A stretch of DNA of 64,000 nucleotides, from NCBI RefSeq assembly GCF_902506415.1, contig NZ_LR733275.1, positions 2,333,795 to 2,397,794 on the forward strand, written 5' to 3'. Below, in pieces: positions 45,206 to 53,833 of this stretch (within the stretch, counting starts at the first letter, position 1; every line of letters begins with the position of its first letter). The notes below the pieces were generated by a model that made no database searches, was not told the DNA's origin, and saw only the letters and a program-made list of their open reading frames with translations. The stretch is from Massilia sp. 9I (GTDB lineage Bacteria; Pseudomonadota; Gammaproteobacteria; Burkholderiales; Burkholderiaceae_D). Both the position numbers and the translations under genes were made by a program.

Positions 45206-46990
45206 GTGAATAAGCAGAACCCAAAACATCACTTTAGTTGGAAACCTTTCCAGTCCATCGGGGCCGCCCTCTTGCTCGCCGTGAGCACGCAAGCCGCGGC
45301 CAGCGTCACCAATCCCGTCATCGGCCAGCTGCTGTGGTCCGAGGAATTCAATGGCACCAGCCTGAATACCGGCGCCTGGACCGCCACCGACGGCAACGGC
45401 TGCCAGATCAACCTGTGCGGCTACGGCAACGCCGAGCTGCAGTACTACAGCCCCAACAACCTCTCGATCGTCAACGTCCCCTTCGAATCCGGCACGCGCG
45501 CGCTGGCGATCCAGGCGCGCAGCCAGACGGTCGGCAGCAATGTGTTTACTTCCGGGAAGATCGACACCAAGGGCAAGGTCCAGGTCCAGTACGGCATGAT
45601 CGAGGTGCGCATGGCCACGCCGAACATCGCCACCGGCCTGTGGCCGGCCGCCTGGATGCTCGGCGTGAGCCCGCAGACCTGGCCGCGCAACGGCGAGATC
45701 GACATCATGGAGATGGGCCACAAGGCATCGAGCCGCGCCGCCGCCGGCAACCCGTCGGCCAACAACTTCGTCGGCTCGAACGTCATCACCTGGCAGCAGG
45801 CCGCCTGCGTGCCGGGTAACGAGAGCTGCGCCGCCTCCACCGCCTGGCAGACCAAGAACTGGTACGTGCCCAGCACCTCGCTCGCCAACCGCTTCGTCAC
45901 CTATCGCCTGTACTGGGACGAAAGCCAGATGCGCTTCACCGTGGTCGACAACGGCGTCGAGCGCAACATGTACGATGCGCCGCTGCCGGTCAATTCGACC
46001 GCCCTGCAGGCGCCCTTCTACCTGCTGCTGAACCTCGCCGTGGGCGGCAACTTCACCGATGCCGCCAACCCGAGCCAGGTCACGGCGCCGCTGCCGGGCA
46101 CCATGTACGTCGACTACGTGCGCGTCTACCAGCTCGACGGCAAGGGCCAGGTCAAGCTCGGCAACCAGACGGTGCCGGAAGTCGCGGGCAAGTTCGGCGT
46201 CTTCACCGACACCACGGCTGTCAACAACAAGCTGGTGGCGGGCACCAGTTCCGACATCTTCCTGTGGAACGGCGCTTCGAGCGGGGCCGGCAATACCGCG
46301 CCGTATGAAGGGAGCAACGTGATCGCCTGGGCCTATACGGCGCCCGGCCAGTGGTTTGGCGGCGGGGTGCAGGCCCGCCAGGCGCGCGACCTCAGCAACT
46401 ACCGCAACGGAACCATGCGCTTCCGGATCAAGATCCCGGCCAACGTGTCCTTCAATATCGGCGTCGGCGACACCTATACCAACCAGAACTGGGTGAACTT
46501 CCCGGCCAACACCACGACCTACGGCCTGGTGCGCAATGGCGAATGGGCACAGGGCAGCATCCCGGTCTCGACCCTGCTCGGCACCAAGGTGGCGGCGCAA
46601 TCCCTGCTCGACGTGTTCATGATTTCGAGCGACGCCAACCGGCTGCCCACCTCGACCTTCCAGTTCGCGATCGACGACATCGTGTGGGATTCCGGCAGCG
46701 GCGGCACCACCACCCCGCCGCCGACCACCCCGACCGGTCCGACCTGGATCAGCCAGCCCACGACCACCACGCTGCAGTTCAACACCAATACCGGCAGCTG
46801 GGCGGACGTGCACTACACCGTCAACAACGGCGCCCAGCAGAACATCCGCATGCGCCTGGACGGCACGACCAATACCTATGTGGCCGGCGGCCTGAAAATC
46901 GGCGACGTGGTGCGCTACAGCTTTACCTACTGGGATACGGTGCGTAACTTCGCCGTGGATACCGCCTGGCAGAGCTATACGATGAAGTAA
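45206..46990 (+). CDS. GH16 beta-glucanase with CBM56
   Basis: A 594-residue secreted glucan hydrolase. A signal peptide (to about residue 32) is followed by a GH16 catalytic domain (about 36-312) with GEIDIMEM at 163-170: Glu164 nucleophile, Asp166, Glu169 acid/base. The beta-bulge form ExDxxE is that of laminarinases. A beta-sandwich binding-like region (about 315-500) follows, then a Thr/Pro linker, and a C-terminal domain (about 520-594: WADVHYTVNNGAQQNIRMRL, DVVRYSFTYWDT, DTAWQSY) that matches CBM56, a beta-1,3-glucan binder. It should attack fungal, algal or plant-callose beta-1,3-glucan. The start is a GTG after GAGGAG. A promoter and LacI-type operator lie upstream. Confidence 0.92.
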   Translation: MNKQNPKHHFSWKPFQSIGAALLLAVSTQAAASVTNPVIGQLLWSEEFNGTSLNTGAWTATDGNGCQINLCGYGNAELQYYSPNNLSIVNVPFESGTRALAIQARSQTVGSNVFTSGKIDTKGKVQVQYGMIEVRMATPNIATGLWPAAWMLGVSPQTWPRNGEIDIMEMGHKASSRAAAGNPSANNFVGSNVITWQQAACVPGNESCAASTAWQTKNWYVPSTSLANRFVTYRLYWDESQMRFTVVDNGVERNMYDAPLPVNSTALQAPFYLLLNLAVGGNFTDAANPSQVTAPLPGTMYVDYVRVYQLDGKGQVKLGNQTVPEVAGKFGVFTDTTAVNNKLVAGTSSDIFLWNGASSGAGNTAPYEGSNVIAWAYTAPGQWFGGGVQARQARDLSNYRNGTMRFRIKIPANVSFNIGVGDTYTNQNWVNFPANTTTYGLVRNGEWAQGSIPVSTLLGTKVAAQSLLDVFMISSDANRLPTSTFQFAIDDIVWDSGSGGTTTPPPTTPTGPTWISQPTTTTLQFNTNTGSWADVHYTVNNGAQQNIRMRLDGTTNTYVAGGLKIGDVVRYSFTYWDTVRNFAVDTAWQSYTMK

Positions 46991-47000
46991 GGAAGAAGCT

Positions 47001-47459
47001 TCAAGCGGCGAGCGTCACGAGGCGCGCCTCGACACGCTCGCCGTCGATCAAGAGCTCTCCCACCGAGATCGGCAAGCTGAAACGCCGCTTTCCCGCACTG
47101 CCCGGATTCACGTACAGGACGCCGCCGCGCTCGATGCTGGCCGGCTTGTGCGAGTGGCCGGAAACGACCACGCGCATGCCCTCGGCCGCCGGGTCGATCG
47201 GCAACTCCTTCAGGTCGTGGATGACGTAGATGGCGACCGGCCCCAGGCGCAGGATCGCGGTTGCGGGAATCCCGGCGGCCCAGGCGCCGCGGTCATTGTT
47301 GCCGCGCACGACCGTCAGCGGCGCGATCGCCGCCAGCGGCGTCAGGATCTCGGGGCCCGTGATGTCCCCCGCGTGGATGATGAGGTCGCTGCCCCGCAGG
47401 AAGTCGAGCGCCTGCGGGCGCAGCAACCCGTGCGTGTCGGAGATCAGGCCGACGCGCAT
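47001..47459 (-). CDS. YfcE/MJ0936-type metallophosphoesterase
   Basis: A 152-residue calcineurin-like phosphoesterase with all metal-binding motifs: SDTHG near the start, HAGD, RGNND and SGHSHKP. Small members of this group hydrolyse phosphodiesters or phosphomonoesters; the natural substrate is generally unknown. It lies four bases downstream of the DUF378 gene and is probably co-transcribed with it. Confidence 0.9.
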   Translation of the reverse strand: MRVGLISDTHGLLRPQALDFLRGSDLIIHAGDITGPEILTPLAAIAPLTVVRGNNDRGAWAAGIPATAILRLGPVAIYVIHDLKELPIDPAAEGMRVVVSGHSHKPASIERGGVLYVNPGSAGKRRFSLPISVGELLIDGERVEARLVTLAA

Positions 47460-47463
47460 GCGC

Positions 47464-47757
47464 TCAGTGCGAGCGCCTGCTGCCGGCCATCTTGGCCGTG
47501 GTGTAGATCGAGTACAGCGCCGCCAGGCCGACCACCACGTAGACGATGCGGGTCGCCGGGCTGCCCGGGCCGAAGATGGTGGCGACCATGTCGACGTCGA
47601 ACAGGCCAACCATCGCCCAGTTCAGGCCACCGATAATCAGGAGCGCCATCGCCAGGTAGTCGAGGGCCGACATGGCCGAGTGCTGGTGTTCGCGCATCGA
47701 GGTGCGCCGCTCGCCCATGGTCCTGCGGTCCATTGTGGGAGTGTTCATCGTTGCCAT
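47464..47757 (-). CDS. DUF378 membrane protein
   Basis: A 97-residue protein. After about 30 hydrophilic residues come two membrane helices: ALDYLAMALLIIGGLNWAMV, then IVYVVVGLAALYSIYT. The GGLNWxxVGLF pattern and this layout mark the DUF378 family, which has no known function. AGGAGG lies 5 bases before the chosen ATG at 47757. Confidence 0.85.
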   Translation of the reverse strand: MATMNTPTMDRRTMGERRTSMREHQHSAMSALDYLAMALLIIGGLNWAMVGLFDVDMVATIFGPGSPATRIVYVVVGLAALYSIYTTAKMAGSRRSH

Positions 47758-47881
47758 CATTGCCTCCTTGCGTCATGCAAACTAAAGCGGAATGAATCGG
47801 CCAGCACATGCCGTTCTGGCCCTGACAACCCATATTAGCGGAAGTTCGGCGGCGCGCTCGCACGGTCCGCCGGTGCTGCTT

Positions 47882-48505
47882 TCAGCCCTTCCAGGTGCGG
47901 TTGAGTCCGGTATCCGCGTGGATCCAGCCGCCTTTCGGACCGGAGCGGTAGTAATAGCCGACGCCGCCCTGGCGGAAGCTGCGGATCAGGCCGCCGAGCA
48001 CTTCCTCGTTCAGGCTGGCGATGCGGATGTCGGCCGCCTTGCCGACCATATGCAGGGACTTGCGCGCCGCCGGCACGCCTTCTTCCACCAGGCGCTTGTT
48101 CGAGGCTTCGGTGCGGTAGCCGGACAGGATCTCGAGCGGCTGGGTCATGCCGTAGCGGGCGATGAAGGCCTGGGTGCCCCACAGCACTTCGAACAGCTTG
48201 GGATCGATCGGCGCGGTCTCGCGGCCGTTCACGTCGCGCAGGATGTGGCACAGCTCCTGGTAGGCGGAATCGATGACTTCGCCGTCCTTCCAGTACAGCA
48301 CCCTGGCGCGCTCGCCGCTTTGCGGGCGTACCACGGACAAGGTGCGCGGCTTGAGCCAGAAATCAATGTCCAGCAGTTGTGCGTCGAACAGGTCGGGCGG
48401 GGGTTGCAGGTCGGTGCTCTGGGCCGAGGCCAGCAGCGGGGCGCCAAGCGCGCCCATGGCGCAGACGCTGGCGCCCTGTTTCAGGAAATCTCTACGTGAA
48501 GCCAT
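47882..48505 (-). CDS. Tat-exported DUF882 (YcbK/M15-like) protein
   Basis: A 207-residue periplasmic protein. A twin-arginine signal (MASRRDFLKQGASVCAMGAL) is followed by the DUF882 core: LEILSGYRTEASNKRLVEEG, then the zinc-site pattern SLHMVGKAADIRI and GGWIHADTG near the end. The family is related to M15 D-Ala-D-Ala carboxypeptidases and the VanY fold, and its role in cell-wall turnover is suspected. It is a single gene; CAT at 48503-48505 sets the start. Confidence 0.87.
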   Translation of the reverse strand: MASRRDFLKQGASVCAMGALGAPLLASAQSTDLQPPPDLFDAQLLDIDFWLKPRTLSVVRPQSGERARVLYWKDGEVIDSAYQELCHILRDVNGRETAPIDPKLFEVLWGTQAFIARYGMTQPLEILSGYRTEASNKRLVEEGVPAARKSLHMVGKAADIRIASLNEEVLGGLIRSFRQGGVGYYYRSGPKGGWIHADTGLNRTWKG

Positions 48506-48590
48506 ATCGAACTCATCCAATCGAGGCGCTTACTATAGCGTAAGCTTTCCCCACACAAAAGATGTGTTCGCCAAACCTGTTGCAGGCAGA

Positions 48591-49394
48591 TCAGATGGCG
48601 CGCGCCACCCAGGCGATCAGCATCGCCGAGGGCACCAGCAGCGCCTGGGCCAGCAGCGTCCCCGCCAGGCGGCTGCCGACCAGCCACACGATCGCCTTCC
48701 GGAACTGCCCTTCGCTCACCTTGCCCTCGACCACGTCGTCGGTCATGCCCGACATGTGCGGGTCGATGAAGATCGCCATCAGGATGGTGGCGCCGCCGTT
48801 GATGATGGAAGACAGCGTGCTCGAGGTGACCCGGACTGCGGGGTCGAGCACTCCCGCGTAGAGCGCGGCGAACACGCCCACGGTCCACAGGGCGGTGGCG
48901 GCGACGTTCAGCAGCGTGATCCGGCCCGATACCCCATGTCCCGAGCGCACCTCCGTGAGGTTTTTGGCGGCCGGGACGGCGGCGACGTCCTTCACATAGG
49001 ACAGGCCGCCCTTGAAGAAGCCATGCAGGATCAGCTTGGGCACCGAGCGGTGCACCTGGAAATGCAGGACCGCGCGGCAGAACACGCGCTGGAAAGTCGG
49101 AATCAGGAAGGCGCCGGCGATGGTCGCCAGGCTGGCCGAGGCCAGCAGCCACTGGAAATCCCCCAGCAGCGCGGCGTGGGCCGCCGGCGCGAGATTGCTC
49201 TCCACGCGCTTGGCGAGGAAGGGGCCGAGGAAGGAATTCGAGGTGCGCGACAGCAGCACCAGGATGCTGAACAGCGCGAAGGAGACCGCGATGCGGCGGG
49301 TGCGCACACCGGCGATCCGGACCGAGTACGCGAGCGTGCCGATGAGGTGGATGACGAAGGTAAGAAAGCAGATGAAAAGGAGTTGTGAGTCCAC
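48591..49394 (-). CDS. Amj-family (DUF2837) lipid II flippase homologue
   Basis: A 267-residue membrane protein with about six helices. The start LTFVIHLIGTLAYSVRIAGV and RTSNSFLGPFLAKRVESNL match Amj, the alternative lipid II flippase known in Bacillus subtilis (DUF2837). Here it could flip lipid II or a similar carrier lipid when MurJ is inhibited. The start is a GTG with GGGA close by. It is a single gene between DUF882 and GNAT genes. Confidence 0.82.
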   Translation of the reverse strand: MDSQLLFICFLTFVIHLIGTLAYSVRIAGVRTRRIAVSFALFSILVLLSRTSNSFLGPFLAKRVESNLAPAAHAALLGDFQWLLASASLATIAGAFLIPTFQRVFCRAVLHFQVHRSVPKLILHGFFKGGLSYVKDVAAVPAAKNLTEVRSGHGVSGRITLLNVAATALWTVGVFAALYAGVLDPAVRVTSSTLSSIINGGATILMAIFIDPHMSGMTDDVVEGKVSEGQFRKAIVWLVGSRLAGTLLAQALLVPSAMLIAWVARAI

Positions 49395-49445
49395 GTCCCA
49401 GCCCGCACAAATGCAAAGATTGCTATCTTAGCATCGGAACGGAGC

Positions 49446-49985
49446 TCAGCTGCTGCAGTTGCAGAAGCGCTTGCGCGCCGCCGCGCCGGCCCCTGCGTCG
49501 CAGGCGGCGTCGAGCTGCTTCCACAAGAGGTCGCATTCGAGGCCGAAGCAGGACTTGTCCTTGCCGGCATTCACATAACCCTGGCGCTCGAAGAAGGCGC
49601 TGGCGCTGGCGGGGCTGTGCAGATGCAGTTTCTTGATGTCCCAGGCGCGCGCCTGCTCCTCGGCGGCGCACAGGAGCGCGCGGCCGACGCCGCTCTTCAA
49701 GGCTTCCGGGGCGACGTAACAGAGCGCCAGCTTGCCGGCCTGGGTCAGCAGGCACAGGCCGAGCAGCTCGCCGTCGCGTTCGGCGACCAGGGCGTGATTG
49801 CTGGGGATGGCGAACCAGGTGGCGACATTGGCCGAAGTCTTGTTGCCAAGCCAGGCTTCCAGCACGGCCGGCCGATCCTGGTGGTCGGCCTGGCAGCCGA
49901 CTTCGATCGAACGGCGCAGCAGCGCGCAGGCTGCGGAAGCATCACCGGGAACCGCCTTGCGAATGTCAAAACGCGTGGACATCAA
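49446..49985 (-). CDS. GNAT N-acetyltransferase
   Basis: A 179-residue GNAT protein. It has the start FDIRKAVPGDASAACALLRR, the core strand GELLGLCLLTQAGKLALCYV and acyl-CoA loop LKSGVGRALLCAAEEQARAW (motif A, GxGxAL), and HLHSPASASAFFERQGYV. The C-terminus carries a Cys-rich tail (CDAGAGAAARKRFCNCSS). The substrate is unknown. Two adjacent ATGs could start it. Confidence 0.87.
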   Translation of the reverse strand: MMSTRFDIRKAVPGDASAACALLRRSIEVGCQADHQDRPAVLEAWLGNKTSANVATWFAIPSNHALVAERDGELLGLCLLTQAGKLALCYVAPEALKSGVGRALLCAAEEQARAWDIKKLHLHSPASASAFFERQGYVNAGKDKSCFGLECDLLWKQLDAACDAGAGAAARKRFCNCSS

Positions 49986-50224
49986 ACATCACTATGCTAA
50001 ATAAAGAAACGAACAGGACCCGCGCCGGCGGCGCAATGGCTGGGCACGACTATACACCGAAAGGCCCGGACCTTGCTGCGAGCATCTGCATGTGTCCGGC
50101 TGCGGCGCAAGCGCGGCGCCATCCTGCTCTGCAGTACTAAGCATATGACAAAAGTATTGTTCCGTATTTTGAGCAATCGACCGATGATGCATCCTGTCCA
50201 TAAGTTTTGAAAAGCGAGAACAAC

Positions 50225-51235
50225 ATGACCCTGACTTCCCCGCTTCGCCGTCTGCTTCTCACCCTGGCGCTGGGCGCCGCGCTGCCGCTGTCCGCGAGCG
50301 CCGCCGAGACCGAGCTGCTGAACGTGTCGTATGACGTTGCGCGCGAGCTGTACAAGGACATCAACCCGGCCTTCATTGCGGCCTACAAGCAACAGACCGG
50401 CGACACGGTGAGCATCAAGCAGTCGCACGGCGGCTCCAGCAAGCAGGCGCGCGCGGTTGCCGACGGACTGGAAGCTTCGGTGGTCACCATGAACCAGGCC
50501 AACGACATCGACATGCTGGCCGACCGCGGCCTGGTGGCAAAAGACTGGGCCAAGAAGTTCCCGAACAATGCGGCGCCCTACTACTCGACCATGGTCTACC
50601 TGGTGCGCAAGGGCAACCCGAAGAAGATCAAGGACTGGGACGACCTGGCGCGTCCCGGCGTGCAGGTGATCATCCCGAACCCGAAGACCGCCGGCAATGG
50701 CCGTTACACCTACCTGGCGGCCTGGGGCGCGGCGCTGAAGAAGAAAGGCGGCAACGAAGCCCAGGCGCGCGACTTGGTGACGCGCATCTTCAAGAACGTG
50801 CCGATCCTCGACGCGGGCGGCCGTGCAGCCACCACCACCTTCACCCAGCGCCAGATCGGCGACGTGCTGGTGACCTTCGAGAACGAAGTCAGCATGGTGC
50901 GCGCCGAGTTCGGCGACAACTTCGAAGTGGTCTATCCGTCGGTGTCGATCCTGGCCGAGTCGCCGGTGGCCGTGGTCGACAAGGTGGTCGACCGCCGCAA
51001 CCAGCGCAAGGAAGCGACCGCCTACCTGAACTTCCTGTATTCGCCGACCGGCCAGGACATCGGCGCCAAGCACTTCATGCGCGTGCGTTCCGACGCCGTG
51101 ATGAAGAAGTACGCCGCCAACTACAAGCCGATCCAGCTGTTCACGGTGGATGAGCTGTTCGGCGGCTGGCGCAAGGCCCAGGAAGTCCACTTCAACGATG
51201 GCGGCGAATTCGACAAGATTTATCAGTCGAAATAA
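50225..51235 (+). CDS. sbp: Sulfate/thiosulfate ABC transporter binding protein
   Basis: A 336-residue periplasmic protein with signal peptide (LTLALGAALPLSASA). The mature start LNVSYDVARELYKDINPAFI and SHGGSSKQARAVADGLEASV, then NPKTAGNGRYTYLAAWGAAL, are the classic sulfate-binding protein signatures. It binds sulfate for the CysTWA importer, whose genes are not in this window. The ATG at 50225 is used; in-frame codons upstream lack a better site. A terminator follows. Confidence 0.93.
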   Translation: MTLTSPLRRLLLTLALGAALPLSASAAETELLNVSYDVARELYKDINPAFIAAYKQQTGDTVSIKQSHGGSSKQARAVADGLEASVVTMNQANDIDMLADRGLVAKDWAKKFPNNAAPYYSTMVYLVRKGNPKKIKDWDDLARPGVQVIIPNPKTAGNGRYTYLAAWGAALKKKGGNEAQARDLVTRIFKNVPILDAGGRAATTTFTQRQIGDVLVTFENEVSMVRAEFGDNFEVVYPSVSILAESPVAVVDKVVDRRNQRKEATAYLNFLYSPTGQDIGAKHFMRVRSDAVMKKYAANYKPIQLFTVDELFGGWRKAQEVHFNDGGEFDKIYQSK

Positions 51236-51247
51236 GCCCTACACGAC

Positions 51248-51274
51248 AAGCCCTGCCCCGCGCAGGGCTTTGTC
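51248..51274 (+). terminator. Terminator after sbp
   Basis: AAGCCCTGC/GCAGGGCTT (51248-51270) forms a perfect 9-bp stem with a 5-base loop, followed by TTGT. It stands 12 bases after the sbp stop. Confidence 0.75.
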
Positions 51275-51514
51275 ATTCCGGCCAGGATTCTCGCGCCGGT
51301 TCTGACGTCCAGCATGGACGCTCTGGCAATCCTGACGTTAAACTGCAATAAATTCCGGTTCACAAGGCTGATTTTGCTTGTGTGCCATAGACATGCATCA
51401 TGCTTGGTGCTATCTTCCACCACCTGTAGTTGCCCTACAGCTAGATTTTAGTTTGACTGTTGACTGCGCGCCCGCGCCTTTCCGCTCAACGCAACCCTAT
51501 TCCAGAACCCGACA

Positions 51515-52486
51515 ATGATCAAAAAATTGTTTGCCACCGTATTGATGTCGTTTTCGGCTGCCGCATTCGCGGTGCCGTTCGGCTCGCAATCGGTGCTCGT
51601 GGTAGAAGATGACACCGGCAAGATTTTGCTGGAGAAGAATGCAGACCGCGTCGTCCCGATCGCGTCGCTGACCAAGCTGATGACCGCGATGGTCGTGCTG
51701 GACGCCCGCCAGGATATGGACGAGCTGATCGAAATCGACCGCAGCGACGTCGATACCTTCAAACACAGCAGCTCGCGGGTGCCCGTCGGCGCCCTGATCT
51801 CGCGCCGCGACGTGCTGCAGCTGGCCCTGATGTCCTCGGACAACCGCGCCGCTGCCGCACTGGCCCGCACCTACCCGGGCGGCACCGACGGCTTTAAGGC
51901 GGCCGTCAAGCGCAAGATCGCCGCCCTCGGCATGACCCAGACCGTGATCGAAGAGCCGACCGGCCTGTCGCCGCGCAACCGTTCGAACGCCGGCGACCTG
52001 GTCAAGATGGCCAGCGCCGCAGCGCGCTACCCGGACATCACCAACGCCACCACCGACTCGAAAGACCTGATCAACATCAACGGTCGCGAAGTCGAGTACC
52101 GCAACACCAACCGCCTGGTGGGCGCCAAGGGCTGGGACATCGGCCTGTCGAAGACCGGCTACACCTCGGAAGCCGGCCGTTGCCTGATCATGAACATCAA
52201 GGCCGCCGGCAAGAACGCGACCATGATCCTGCTGAACGCCAACGCCTCGTCGGCCCGCATCCTGGACGCACTGAATATCCGCCGCTTCATCAGCGGTGAA
52301 GAAGCGCCGGTGCGTGTGGCCAAGGCCTCGAACCGCGCGCCCCGCTTCAAGGCCGCGTCGGGCGGTCCGCGCATCAAGGCCAGCTCCAGCCGCGTCCGCA
52401 TCAAGGCCAGCGCCGGTAGCGCCAAGCTCAAGGCAGTCAAGAAGCGCAGCCAGGTGAAGGTGGTGCCGAAGCGCCGCAAGAAGTAA
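51515..52486 (+). CDS. PBP7-like D-alanyl-D-alanine endopeptidase/carboxypeptidase
   Basis: A 323-residue S11-family peptidase. A signal peptide (to about residue 20) precedes the serine active site SLTK at 51-54, SDN at 108-110 and KTG at 213-215. This class trims or cuts D-Ala cross-links in the cell wall. The last 55 residues form an unusual basic tail with repeated KA/RIKAS units, ending RRKK, which could bind peptidoglycan, nucleic acid or phospholipid; that is inference. A terminator follows. Confidence 0.92.
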   Translation: MIKKLFATVLMSFSAAAFAVPFGSQSVLVVEDDTGKILLEKNADRVVPIASLTKLMTAMVVLDARQDMDELIEIDRSDVDTFKHSSSRVPVGALISRRDVLQLALMSSDNRAAAALARTYPGGTDGFKAAVKRKIAALGMTQTVIEEPTGLSPRNRSNAGDLVKMASAAARYPDITNATTDSKDLININGREVEYRNTNRLVGAKGWDIGLSKTGYTSEAGRCLIMNIKAAGKNATMILLNANASSARILDALNIRRFISGEEAPVRVAKASNRAPRFKAASGGPRIKASSSRVRIKASAGSAKLKAVKKRSQVKVVPKRRKK

Positions 52487-52499
52487 TCCAGAAAACCAA

Positions 52500-52521
52500 A
52501 AGGGGCCGCAAGGCCCTTTTT
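52500..52521 (+). terminator. Terminator after the endopeptidase gene
   Basis: GGGCC/GGCCC with a GCAA loop is followed by TTTTTC. It lies between the convergent endopeptidase and RDD genes. Confidence 0.75.
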
Positions 52522-53633
52522 CATTTCGCGGCGCCCGCCGGCGGCGGCGCCACCGTATCCCACAGCGCCCCGCTCAGCTCGCCTACCAGGTCGTCCGTAT
52601 AGGCGGCTGGCGGCGACTGCATCGCCACCACGCGCCAGGCCTTGCCGTTCACCTCGACGATGCGCAGCTGCACCCGCTCCGGGCCCTTCCGGTGCAGGCC
52701 GCGGCCGACCCAGGAACGGCGCCCGCGGAACTCCGTGAAATAACTCTCGGCCAGCTCGAAGCGGTCGGCCAGCCGGTCTTCCAGCGCCTGCGCGTCCTGG
52801 CGCAATGCCCTCCCGCCCCCTTCCTCGTAGGCGAACAGCACTACCGCGTGCCCGCTGTACTGGGTGAACAGGTGCTGTGGCGACCCGTCCGCCCCCTGGC
52901 GCGTCTCCATCTTCCACTGGGCCGCGATGTTCGCCGTGTGTCCCGTCGCCGGATTGGTCCAGCTGGTGGGCGGCGCCGCCAGCATGGCGGTGGCTTCGCG
53001 GCTGTCCTGGCGGTCAATGCCGTCGAGGATCATGATGATCGCGAACAGGCCCACGAAAGCAAGGGCGAACACGGCCTTCGCCACCCAGCCCGTCGGGCTC
53101 GCGCTGACCAGGAAATAGCTGCCGTCATAGCTGGTCTGGATGCCTTTGCGCAGCCGCAGGCCCTGGCGCGCCATGGTCACCAGGCTGACGGCCGGCAGGC
53201 CCAGGCCGAGGCCGGCCCGCCACAGCGCCATGTTGCGCCTGACCAGCTCCCGGAAACCCGGTGCGCGTCCATCCGTCGTCATGACCCGCAAGCCCAGCAG
53301 CGCCTTGCCAGGCGTATTGCCGGCGGCGGATTGCAGGGCCGCGTCCAGCACCAGGCCGCCCGGCATGCAGGCGAGGCCGAACAGTTTCCAGCCGAATGGG
53401 GTCTCCAGCCAGTGCAGGAAGGCGGGCGAGGTCTTGCACAGGAGGTAGCCGAACACCAGGGCGACCAGGCCAGTCTGCCACCAGACGTCGAAGCTGCGCG
53501 CGAACCAGCGGGCCCAGGCGCCGGCCAGCGGGAAGGCCGGCAAGACCATGCAGTCGGCAGGCAGGCAGCTCGGCAGCGCTGCGTCTTGCGTCACGGGAAA
53601 GAGCAATGCCGTCTGCTTGTCGAGTGGCTGCAT
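52521..53633 (-). CDS. RDD-family membrane protein
   Basis: A 370-residue protein. Its N-terminal half (about 30-190) is an RDD domain: WARWFARSFDVWWQTGLVAL at the start and GNTPGKALLGLRVMTTDGR, the standard GNTxGKxLLGLRV motif. A further helix lies near 210-230 (AVFALAFVGLFAIIMILDG), followed by about 130 residues outside the membrane that resemble no domain I can name. RDD proteins are suspected transporters. The start is placed at the ATG at 53633; a longer frame exists upstream but lies outside the family's usual start. Confidence 0.82.
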   Translation of the reverse strand: MQPLDKQTALLFPVTQDAALPSCLPADCMVLPAFPLAGAWARWFARSFDVWWQTGLVALVFGYLLCKTSPAFLHWLETPFGWKLFGLACMPGGLVLDAALQSAAGNTPGKALLGLRVMTTDGRAPGFRELVRRNMALWRAGLGLGLPAVSLVTMARQGLRLRKGIQTSYDGSYFLVSASPTGWVAKAVFALAFVGLFAIIMILDGIDRQDSREATAMLAAPPTSWTNPATGHTANIAAQWKMETRQGADGSPQHLFTQYSGHAVVLFAYEEGGGRALRQDAQALEDRLADRFELAESYFTEFRGRRSWVGRGLHRKGPERVQLRIVEVNGKAWRVVAMQSPPAAYTDDLVGELSGALWDTVAPPPAGAAK

Positions 53634-53833
53634 GCTTGCGCCGGGCGGGTTAGGCCTTGATGTGAGGGATAAGTGATTAATTACACGAAAAGTGCAGCTG
53701 GGTCTTTGTTCTTGTACGAAAGTAAGACCACGTGCGAACGGCCGAGTTCGATCGTCGCCCTGCAGGTGTGGATCATCCTTGGCCTCGCGCAAATCCGGGC
53801 CGTTGTCGCAGCGAAACAGCTGTCAGTGCAATG

